Shown here: in pieces, positions 38,639 through 45,608 of the stretch
Numbering within the stretch: the stretch's first letter is position 1
How the letters are laid out: each line of letters begins with the position of its first letter
NCBI GenBank assembly: GCA_025360815.1
Contig: JANYBL010000045.1
Span: 1 to 52,522 of the forward strand
DNA from: Burkholderiales bacterium
Lineage (GTDB): Bacteria > Pseudomonadota > Gammaproteobacteria > Burkholderiales > Usitatibacteraceae
Direction: 5' to 3'
Length of the DNA: 52,522 bases
Translations under genes and position numbers: made by a program
The notes under the pieces: generated by a model
The model's database searches: none
Told to the model about the DNA's origin: nothing
What the model saw: the letters and a program-made list of their open reading frames with translations, nothing else

Positions 38639-39202
38639 TCACTTGCGCTTCTTGAACAGCGCGTCGAAGAACGGCTCCCAAGTCTTGCCCCCGTCCCTCG
38701 ACCGCACGGAGAACTCCCGGATGCCATCGCCCTCAGCCTTCCATGTGATGCGCTGTAGGATCATCTTGCCGTTGCGTAGCCGCATCTCGCCGTCCATGAT
38801 CACAGCGCCTTCCTTGAACGCACCGGAGATCACAATCAGCGTGCCGCGGTTGTCGACCCAGGTCTGTTGCCAGACCTTCCGCACCGGGTCGTAGCTTAGG
38901 ATGCTGTCGCCAATGAGTCCGTCGGTCTGCTCGTAGAGTTCGTGGATCGCGCATCCGGAGGCGATCGGGGTGACGCGCGTCCGCGCAATTGACGTGGGCA
39001 CAGAGCGATCCGATTCGAAGGTATCCCAGTCCCCAATCCAGAAATCGAATTGCCGAAATTCAGAGTCTGGGCATTGTGCCGCCTGAGCCGCGGCGAGGGA
39101 CACGGCAAGTTTGGCTTGGCCAGTGGCCGGCTCTGCAGCTTTGGCGGCGACGCCCATCGTAAGGACCAAAATAAGAACCAAAGTGGACATTAATCTCAGC
39201 AT
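38639..39202 (-). CDS. exported DUF1579-like protein
   Basis: A 187-residue protein with a signal peptide (cleavage near AKAAE) and a beta-barrel-like domain: DFWIGDWDTF, ASGCAIHELYEQTDG, SILSYDPVRKVWQQTWVDNRG and the later GGKTWEPFFDAL. The pattern resembles DUF1579 or lipocalin-like stress proteins, which have no proven activity. An AAAGGG ribosome binding site precedes the ATG. It is convergent with the old yellow enzyme gene. Confidence 0.75.
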   Translation of the reverse strand: MLRLMSTLVLILVLTMGVAAKAAEPATGQAKLAVSLAAAQAAQCPDSEFRQFDFWIGDWDTFESDRSVPTSIARTRVTPIASGCAIHELYEQTDGLIGDSILSYDPVRKVWQQTWVDNRGTLIVISGAFKEGAVIMDGEMRLRNGKMILQRITWKAEGDGIREFSVRSRDGGKTWEPFFDALFKKRK

Positions 39203-39660
39203 GGCAAAACCCTTTTTCGATATCAGGATGGGACCCGTACAATTTTGCGGTGTGCAAATCTGCGTGTACCGGTGGCACGCGCAGCAATAAAGAGACGGAA
39301 AGGACTAAAGTTTGTTGTTGCATAAACGAGACCACGTCCAACGGCAATTGCTCTTCTCATACCTCGGAGAGTTCCCCGATGCAAGCGGAGAGGATTGGCA
39401 AGTAAGTGTACATCGCGGCGAGTTTTGCAAGACCGGCACAATGCCGCTTTTTAGCCGCGAAAATGACGGCCAACAAAATTTGCTAAGAACACGCCGTACA
39501 GCGTCGGCGTCACTGTTCTCGAGCCCAATCAGATCATCTAGCGTTGGCCAGTTTGACCTCAAAGGCACGTATGCTAAAAAGAATGAAGGGGGGTCAGATC
39601 TAGTTAAGTAGGACGACAGGGTGAGGCCTAGCAAGGTAGCCTCAGTAATGCCTAACTTCG
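39203..39660. other. 458-base region with unassigned open frames
   Basis: Overlapping open frames occur on both strands (39305-39700 minus, 39312-39611 plus), neither with a ribosome binding site or a family I recognise. The motif GGGGGGTCAGATCTAG at 39589 resembles sequences often found beside mobile elements; a related GGGGTCAGG lies at 51553. I treat this as decayed DNA. Confidence 0.4.
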
Positions 39661-39906
39661 TTATGATGCCGTTCTGATATTGCGACGTGCAACCCAACAT
39701 GTTGCACCCTGTGAACCGTAAGGCTCGGCGTACTGCACTTGACGTCCGATGGCGAAGGTGTCGCCAGCGGTCAGATGCCGCGTAACACTATCGCAGGTCA
39801 GCCACAATTCGCCCTCTGTGACGACGGCCTCGGCATCGAAATTGTGGGTGTGAACGTCGAGGTCGGTATTGGGCGCCCAATGGGTATTGACTTTGAACAT
39901 GCGCAT
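39661..39906 (-). pseudogene. cupin-domain fragment
   Basis: The 81-residue frame is a nearly complete small cupin core: NTDLDVHTHNFDAEAVVTEGELWLT holds the HxH and E ligands, and HLTAGDTFAIGRQVQYAEPYG holds the second motif, where the histidine usual before the AE pair is tyrosine. An in-frame stop precedes the first ATG, no ribosome binding site is seen, and the usual N-terminal helix is missing, so it looks truncated. The loss of one metal histidine supports decay, though a functional small protein cannot be excluded. Confidence 0.5.
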
Positions 39907-40068
39907 TTAGCGCGCCGGGGTCGAGTTGATAAATGGTGTAAAAGTTTTGAATGGGGCGCTCCCAGCGCCGTCGACGGTGAGCGCAGCACCATTCTTTGCT
40001 CTGAAAAGGTTGGGTGAGTGTGCCAAACTGGCCCCCGTATCGGAGCCAGTCGGGCAATCTCGTTATAG

Positions 40069-40497
40069 TCAAGCCAGCGTTAATTCGACTTCAATATTGC
40101 CGCGGGTCGCATTGGAATAAGGGCAAACCTGATGCGCTGTGTTCACCAGATCCTGTGCAATTGCACGATCCATTCCTGGCAGGTTAATCACGAGCTTGGC
40201 CGCGATACCGAAACCGGCTGGAATCGGACCAATGTCGACGCTGGCGTCGATCGATGCATCCGCGGGAACGACCACTTTTTTCAGGCCGGCGACATGCTTG
40301 AGCGCGCCCATGAAGCACGCTGAATATCCAGCGGCAAAGAGCTGCTCGGGGTTAGTGGCATTGCCCGCGCCCCCCATCGCCTTTGGCGGCGATAATTTTA
40401 CGTCTAGCAGCCCGTCATCGGTCACGGCGCGGCCATCGCGGCCTCCGGTGGTGTGCGCTTTGGCGGTGTACAGCACTTTGTCGAGTTTGGTAGTCAT
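40069..40497 (-). CDS. ohr: organic hydroperoxide resistance protein Ohr
   Basis: Ohr is a dithiol peroxidase of the OsmC superfamily that reduces organic hydroperoxides. Catalytic cysteines C61 (GYSACFMGAL) and C125 (HQVCPYSNATRGN), arginine R20 and glutamate E51 are in place. The 142-residue length is typical. An AAGGAAA ribosome binding site precedes the ATG. It follows ohrR on the same strand with 43 bases between, so both are controlled from the operator upstream of ohrR. Confidence 0.97.
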   Translation of the reverse strand: MTTKLDKVLYTAKAHTTGGRDGRAVTDDGLLDVKLSPPKAMGGAGNATNPEQLFAAGYSACFMGALKHVAGLKKVVVPADASIDASVDIGPIPAGFGIAAKLVINLPGMDRAIAQDLVNTAHQVCPYSNATRGNIEVELTLA

Positions 40498-40540
40498 AAT
40501 ACTTTCCTTAGTTTGTTGGGTGAATGAAATTTGAATAAGA

Positions 40541-40990
40541 TCAGCGCATCAAGCGTTGGCGGAACGCCTTAATATTTTCGCTGAGAGAAACGATTTCTGA
40601 TAATGAGCAGCCGGTTAAGGATTGGACGCACGACGGCAGGTCGGTCGCCGTCCTCCTGAGGCTGTTGCCAGCAGCAGTCAGCCCAACGTAAACACGACGT
40701 TCATCTTCGGTATCGCGCAGTCTGAGTAAAAGCCCTGTTGATTCCATGCGTTTCAGCAATGGCGTCAACGTCCCTGAATCGAGGAACAAACGTTCTCCGA
40801 TTTGTGACACCGTCAACCCGTCTTCCTCCCACAACACCAACATCACCAGATATTGCGGGTAAGTAAGCCCGTTCGCATCCAACATCGGTTTATACATTTT
40901 CGTCATCGCTAATGACGTGGAATACAACGCGAAGCACAACTGATTGTCGAGGCGCAGTGTTTGGTTGGCAGGTTTTTTTTTATCTGACAT
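40541..40990 (-). CDS. ohrR: MarR-family organic peroxide sensor OhrR
   Basis: OhrR represses ohr until its N-terminal cysteine is oxidised by organic peroxides. That cysteine is C19 in [18 protein letters not shown]. The winged helix-turn-helix is [47 protein letters not shown]. Two cysteines near the C-terminus ([12 protein letters not shown]) could supply the partner thiol, which would make it a two-Cys type. The 149-residue length fits. The start has no ribosome binding site and lies almost at the predicted transcript start, suggesting leaderless translation. Confidence 0.95.
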   Translation of the reverse strand: MSDKKKPANQTLRLDNQLCFALYSTSLAMTKMYKPMLDANGLTYPQYLVMLVLWEEDGLTVSQIGERLFLDSGTLTPLLKRMESTGLLLRLRDTEDERRVYVGLTAAGNSLRRTATDLPSCVQSLTGCSLSEIVSLSENIKAFRQRLMR

Positions 40991-40996
40991 ACAAAT

Positions 40997-41025
40997 AGTA
41001 TAGCGAACAATTTAATTGTGCGCAA
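40997..41025 (-). promoter_or_regulatory. ohrR-ohr promoter with OhrR operator in the spacer
   Basis: On the minus strand TTGCGC (41020-41025) and TATACT (40997-41002) are 17 bases apart. The spacer contains the perfect palindrome ACAATT-T-AATTGT (41007-41019), which matches the OhrR operator consensus TACAATTNAATTGTA. Bound repressor would cover the promoter. The -10 box ends six bases before the ohrR ATG. Confidence 0.88.
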
Positions 41026-41040
41026 TATTAAATTCATCAT

Positions 41041-41467
41041 TGTCGCTCCAGTGAATATCTATCGACTTCATTTTCACTACTTAACAGGATTGCATTAACG
41101 CACCCACAAAAAGGAGACAGGTTGAGGTAGCCCGGCTTGCATCTCGGTTTGACATCGCGTCTCGGGCCGTCCATCGCTTTTATCTCAGCTTAAAAACGTG
41201 AGCTGCCTAAACCCGCGGCGCAGGGAAGGTGGAATGAGCCGACAGTCGTTTTAAACCTCCCTGATTGAATGCTACTGCTGATTAAACGCTGAAAAATATG
41301 AATCCAACCTGAATCCGATATCGGATCGCAATGCGTATTAATACGCTGAGGCATGTTTCTGCCTCAGAAGCACGTTCCTGAACTTAGAAAATGTGACGTG
41401 CGCGCTTTTGCCACACCTCAGTCAACGAAGCCTACTCTGGCTATACACAAAATCCTAGGAGTTAAAA
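41041..41467. other. 427-base region upstream of the DUF3455 gene, with palindromes
   Basis: No gene is supported. Its right half carries a series of dyad symmetries, listed separately; its left half is unremarkable apart from an AAGGAG at 41112 with no open frame behind it. Confidence 0.5.
41313..41367. promoter_or_regulatory. cluster of two perfect 14-base palindromes and a hairpin
   Basis: ATCCGATATCGGAT (41313-41326) and GCGTATTAATACGC (41333-41346) are both perfect and their centres are exactly 20 bases apart. They are followed at once by the hairpin CTGAGGCA-TGTTTC-TGCCTCAG (41346-41367, eight-base stem). This lies 100-150 bases before the DUF3455 lipoprotein gene and may be its operator region or a transcript-end structure. 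Confidence 0.6.
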
Positions 41468-42022
41468 ATGACACTACGTATCGTAACTGCATCAGTTTCA
41501 CTTCTTGCGCTGGGCTTGCTTGCCGCTTGTAGCAGCCTGCCCCCGTCCGCGCCCGCTTACTCTCAAACTGCATTGCCGGCCGCCGTTCAGGTGCCCGCTG
41601 GGAATAGCGTTGCGCTAGAGACAGTTGGTGTGGGTGAAATTACTTATCAGTGCCGTGCCAAAAAGGATGCAGCGGGGCAATTTGAATGGGTTTTTGTCGG
41701 CCCAGCTGCGAGCCTGAATGACCGCAGCGGCAAACAAATTGGTAAGTACTACGGCCCCCCCGCGACGTGGGAAGCCCTGGACGGTTCGAAGCTAACCGGC
41801 GCGCAAGTTGCAGTAGCACCAAACGCGCCGGGCAGCATTCCGCTTCAGCTCGTTAAAGGAAATCCGGCAATGGGATCGGGGGCGATGACTGGCGTAACCT
41901 ACATCCAGCGCGTGGATACCAAAGGCGGCGTCGCACCGGCCACACCCTGCGCCGCAGGTAATGTAGACGCCAAAGAAACCGTTAAGTATCAAGCTGACTA
42001 CATTTTCTACAAAGCCAGCTAA
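41468..42022 (+). CDS. DUF3455 lipoprotein
   Basis: A 184-residue lipoprotein: signal peptide and lipobox LLAAC with C21. The DUF3455 hallmarks are VGVGEITYQCRAKKD, FEWVFVGPAASLNDRSGKQIGKYYGPPATWEALDGSK and VTYIQRVDTKGGVAP. The family is common in Proteobacteria and some fungi; its function is not known. C54 and C170 or so (ITYQCRA, TPCAAG) may form a disulfide. An AGGAG ribosome binding site lies just before the ATG. Confidence 0.92.
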   Translation: MTLRIVTASVSLLALGLLAACSSLPPSAPAYSQTALPAAVQVPAGNSVALETVGVGEITYQCRAKKDAAGQFEWVFVGPAASLNDRSGKQIGKYYGPPATWEALDGSKLTGAQVAVAPNAPGSIPLQLVKGNPAMGSGAMTGVTYIQRVDTKGGVAPATPCAAGNVDAKETVKYQADYIFYKAS

Positions 42023-42570
42023 ATTTTTGCAATTAGTTTGCGCGCCCCGGCTAACATTAGGTTGTGAAGCAGTCGAGGCGCGCAAGCTAAGTTCTCGCGG
42101 AGTTTAGAGGACGAAAGCGAGTCAGGTGGTTCTTGAGCGCATTCACTCCACTGCCCTAGGCTGCGCGGGCAGTGCTCGACCGACGGCCGAAATCGAGGTG
42201 ATGGCCGTCAATGTCGCGCTGGCTAAAACAGCAAGACGGGGTAAACGCGTGGAAAAGTTTGAGTCATTCACGGGCGTCCTTTTAAGTTGTCCAGTTCGAT
42301 CAATGAATGAAGAATAAACGCAAATAGAGCCTTGTAACGTGAAGTATCCCAGAACAACAAACGCTTGAAAAGATTCGGCAAGGCAAACTGCGTACCGTGA
42401 TTGCGGAGTAGCTTGAAACGCGAGCCGGCGAGCCACACTTCAGTTTCCCAGCATTCGAATGGCTGGCCTCAGTGGCATCGAGATAATTGGCTTTGCTCTG
42501 GCGGCATTGGCGACGGGCGCAGCGCCAAACAAAATTTCCATCACGACCATCTAGAAAAGTTGGAGCCAAA
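42023..42570. other. 548-base intergenic region without a supported gene
   Basis: The open frames here are short and lack family resemblance. One minus-strand possibility, a GTG at 42271 behind AAGGA, would make a 42-residue peptide with a hydrophobic segment, but nothing else supports it. The right end holds TTGGAG, the ribosome binding site of the next gene. Confidence 0.45.
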
Positions 42571-43056
42571 ATGAAACACTATGTCTGTCTGCTGGCGTTA
42601 ACCCTGTTGCTCTGTGGATGCTCCAAAGCGCAGCCCGACCCATTGAGCGATGCGTCAGCGGCCAAAGGGGGAGCGGCTAAGTTAACTGCGGCAAATGCTG
42701 GCGCCAGCAGCGAAAAAACGCCCAAACTCATTCCTGCGCCCGATGCGGAACCTTCAGAAGCAGTACTTCGCAAGCTGCAGTTTCAACAATACGAGGAAAT
42801 TGAAAAGGCCGGCGGCCTTCCACTTACTGTAAGCGCGTCGGGCAAGTCGTTTACATTGCGCATCAAGTTATATGAGGTACGCAAAGAAGGCTGTAAACCG
42901 TCACCACAGTCGCCCAAAGGATCGTATGAGTGCAATCTATTACTCACAAGTAGCTGGTCCAAGGATGGGGGCCTCAGCTACGACGAGCCCTCCGAAAAGG
43001 GCGCACGATTCAGCGTGAAGTGGGATGCCGAAGCGGGAGCCTGGGTTAGCGATTAA
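42571..43056 (+). CDS. small lipoprotein of unknown function
   Basis: A 161-residue protein starting at the ATG behind TTGGAG, with a signal peptide and lipobox LLCGC (C17). An alanine-rich linker of about 35 residues follows, then a beta-rich domain (LPLTVSASGKSFTLRIKLYEVRKEGC, YECNLLLTSSWSKDG). C107 and C122 or so could pair. I do not recognise the family. It is on the same strand as the DUF3455 lipoprotein but 548 bases away, so probably separate. Confidence 0.78.
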   Translation: MKHYVCLLALTLLLCGCSKAQPDPLSDASAAKGGAAKLTAANAGASSEKTPKLIPAPDAEPSEAVLRKLQFQQYEEIEKAGGLPLTVSASGKSFTLRIKLYEVRKEGCKPSPQSPKGSYECNLLLTSSWSKDGGLSYDEPSEKGARFSVKWDAEAGAWVSD

Positions 43057-43303
43057 CGCGGATTTGGGATGGCGGGCGGAGGATGGCTAACGCGGAACGG
43101 TGACATAGTGACATAACAACAATGACACAGCATGTCACTGCCTAACAAAATCAAGACAAAGGCGCAGGCCTTTCAATGTTGCAATGGAAACGGCCAGAGT
43201 CTAATGACCTGCGCAAATATCGTTGAGAATGTTCCTAATTCGATTTTTCCCGTCCCAAGGGGTTTAGGCCCTCTTCGGTACTACACATATCTTTAGAAGT
43301 TCA

Positions 43304-44524
43304 CTACTCAGCGGTGGCACGTGCATTTACATGGTGTGGCGCCCTTGGGATGTTCACCTCATTGCAGCTGTTGTGAACAGCCTTCATCCCAAAGCAAGGC
43401 CGTAGCCAATTCACTTTCGCGATGACAAATGTGGTCAAAAGCCAACAGCCAAGCGCGGTCCCGGTGAGCACCAACAGTGGTTCAGCAAGGGCGCCGAGCT
43501 TTAGCGGGATCAGCCAATAAGCCATCAAAATAATCACGCTCTGATGCAGCATATACCAAGGGAAAACCGATTCAGTGGCCCACGGCAGCCAGCGAAACGG
43601 ACGGTTCAGCAATCGATGTCCCCAGCCAAGAATCGTGCATAGTGCGCACCATGTGTAGAGCGTGCGCAGTGGCCAAATACCGAAGAGTGTCCAAGAAAGC
43701 TCGTTCTCAGAAATAATGTTGTCAAAGTAGATGTAGCCCGCGAATGCCACAAATGTGATCAAGAGCGTGTACCAACGCAGCCTCGCAAGTTCACGCCAAA
43801 TCGCCTCATTGGTACCGATCCACCAGCCGTATAAAAACACCGTGAAGTAAATCGGGTTGCGAAACCAGTCGTGAATAAAATCGCCTTCTACCGGAAATTT
43901 TCGAATGAGCGCGGCCATGATCATCAGCAGCGGCACCGCCGGATAGATGATGAGACGCCAGCCGGATAATCCGTTGAACATATCACGACATTTTCTTCCC
44001 CATGGCGATTGCAGTATGGGTAACAGCGCGATCAAAAAAAGTGTGTGCGCCAAAAGATAGACCAGATACCAAAGATGATTCCAAGTGAAGCGATGCGAGC
44101 CTACCGTCTTGCCGGTAAACGCGTCCACTGGCCAGTCATAGCCAAAATAGTAATGCCCCAAAAATTGCGCAAACCCTGGCTCCACCAGACCACGCATAAC
44201 GCCCTCGCAATACGGCTGAACCGGAATCACAACGACCATGCCAAAAATCAAAGGCCAAAGAATACGTTTGGTGCGAAGCCACATCAACAGGCCAGGAGAC
44301 GATCCGCCTCGCATCATCAGCGCCAGCGATATGCCTGAAATCAGAAAAACCAGACTCATACGCCAACGACCCATAAAAAGCATCGGCAATTGCAGAAATT
44401 CTGATGTGTAAGCCGACTTAATATGAAAACCCCAATCGCCAACGTAAACCATGCCGGTGTGGAAAAGGATCAGCAAGCCAAAGGCAAACGCCCGAAGCGC
44501 ATCGATGTCGTAACGACGATTCAT
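43304..44524 (-). CDS. acyltransferase family 3 integral membrane protein
   Basis: A 406-residue membrane protein with about ten predicted hydrophobic segments. It opens RRYDIDALRAFAFGLLILFHTGMVY, with the R..D.LR and FH motif of acyltransferase family 3 (OatA/OpgC/WecH-like), which O-acylate cell-surface sugars or glycans. FPWYMLHQSVIILMAYW is the typical penultimate helix. The glycan is not known. It is divergent from a membrane-bound LytTR regulator, with phased direct repeats in the intergenic space, so regulation by that neighbour is likely. Confidence 0.92.
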   Translation of the reverse strand: MNRRYDIDALRAFAFGLLILFHTGMVYVGDWGFHIKSAYTSEFLQLPMLFMGRWRMSLVFLISGISLALMMRGGSSPGLLMWLRTKRILWPLIFGMVVVIPVQPYCEGVMRGLVEPGFAQFLGHYYFGYDWPVDAFTGKTVGSHRFTWNHLWYLVYLLAHTLFLIALLPILQSPWGRKCRDMFNGLSGWRLIIYPAVPLLMIMAALIRKFPVEGDFIHDWFRNPIYFTVFLYGWWIGTNEAIWRELARLRWYTLLITFVAFAGYIYFDNIISENELSWTLFGIWPLRTLYTWCALCTILGWGHRLLNRPFRWLPWATESVFPWYMLHQSVIILMAYWLIPLKLGALAEPLLVLTGTALGCWLLTTFVIAKVNWLRPCFGMKAVHNSCNEVNIPRAPHHVNARATAE

Positions 44525-44589
44525 TATTGCCTCTCGTGTAGTGGAAAGTGAGGCAGGTTAGCGCCGTGCCGCTTGGATTCCTACCCCCG

Positions 44590-44640
44590 AGTGATGGTTT
44601 GAGGACAAAAAGTGATCAGTGGTGGATTAAAGTGATGAGT
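44590..44640. promoter_or_regulatory. three phased direct repeats, candidate LytTR binding sites
   Basis: AGTGATGGTT (44590-44599), AGTGATCAGT (44611-44620) and AGTGATGAGT (44631-44640) are spaced 21 and 20 bases apart, i.e. two helical turns. LytTR domains bind direct repeats at about this spacing. They lie between the divergent acyltransferase and LytTR genes, 51-101 bases before the LytTR start. Confidence 0.72.
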
Positions 44641-44690
44641 CGATTCGTGCTCAACTGCAATATGGGCCACAACGCGGTTAAAATTTGCGG

Positions 44691-45608
44691 ATGAATACAC
44701 CAACATTTGAATCGCAGCGTTGGCTTGATTGCTACAAACCGTGGCAAAAAATTGCCGAGCCTGCGTTTTGGGCGGTATTTTTTTGTGCCAACAATGTGTT
44801 CAATAGTGTGATTTCATGGATTGATATTGAGCATGGCGCACGCGGTTTTTCAGCCTGGGAACCCATCACATGGGAGTGGTCGAGCGGCCTGGTGCTGATC
44901 CTGCTTGTGCCCGCCGTGATCGCCTTTGAGCGGCGATTCCCGCTTCGCGTTGATGTGCTGCGGCAAAACATACCGTTTCACCTTGCGGCAAGCGTCGTGT
45001 TTTCCGTTGTGCACGTGCTCGGCATGGTGGGGCTTCGGAAAGTAGTTTATGCCGTCAATCAGCGCAGCTATGATTTTGGCGACTGGTCCCGTGAATTGGC
45101 TTACGAGTACCTCAAAGATTTTCGTACTTATTTTTTGATTTTGGTTTTGCTCATTTTGTATCGCTTGGTGCTGCTGCGGATGCAGGGCGAAGCACGCCTG
45201 CTGGATGCGCCTGATACCGGCGCGCCGGTTGAAGCAATTGATCGGCCCGAACGTTTTTTGGTGCGTAAGTTAGACAAAGAATTTTTATTACCGGCCGCTG
45301 AGATTGAATGGTTACAGGCGATGGGTAATTACGTCAACTTGCGGGTACGTGGTCGTGATTACCCGCTACGGACGACGATGGCTGACATCGAAAACCGGCT
45401 TGACCCGGGCCGCTTTGTTCGCGTGCATCGCAGCCATATGGTGAATCTGGATTGCGTGGCCGAGATCGAGCCGGTCGATTCAGGTGATGCGCGAGTGAAG
45501 ATGCGCGATGGCACGATCATCCCGGCGAGTCGGCGCTACCGTCAAAATCTTCGGCCTGTCAGTACCCATGTCGGCATCAACGCCAGCATCAATCGGGCCG
45601 AGAATTAA
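44691..45608 (+). CDS. membrane-bound LytTR-family transcriptional regulator
   Basis: A 305-residue protein: four hydrophobic segments in the first 165 residues (for example PFHLAASVVFSVVHVLGMVGL and TYFLILVLLILYRLVLL), then a LytTR DNA-binding domain from about 190 (FLVRKLDKEFLLPAAEIEWLQAMGNYVNL, LDPGRFVRVHRSHMVNLDCVAEIEP). There is no receiver domain, so it senses a membrane signal directly. The ATG at 44691 is preferred over a TTG two codons earlier. Its stop overlaps the convergent DUF885 gene by four bases. It is divergent from the acyltransferase gene, a pairing seen elsewhere in Proteobacteria. Confidence 0.92.
   Translation: MNTPTFESQRWLDCYKPWQKIAEPAFWAVFFCANNVFNSVISWIDIEHGARGFSAWEPITWEWSSGLVLILLVPAVIAFERRFPLRVDVLRQNIPFHLAASVVFSVVHVLGMVGLRKVVYAVNQRSYDFGDWSRELAYEYLKDFRTYFLILVLLILYRLVLLRMQGEARLLDAPDTGAPVEAIDRPERFLVRKLDKEFLLPAAEIEWLQAMGNYVNLRVRGRDYPLRTTMADIENRLDPGRFVRVHRSHMVNLDCVAEIEPVDSGDARVKMRDGTIIPASRRYRQNLRPVSTHVGINASINRAEN

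Noticed and set aside
39305-39700. 131-residue minus-strand open frame
   Set aside because: It overlaps the cupin fragment and an opposite-strand frame of similar quality; no start signal or known domain in either.
42143-42271. Possible 42-residue exported peptide from a GTG behind AAGGA
   Set aside because: A hydrophobic segment and a fair ribosome binding site are not enough; no homolog is known to me and the space looks non-coding.
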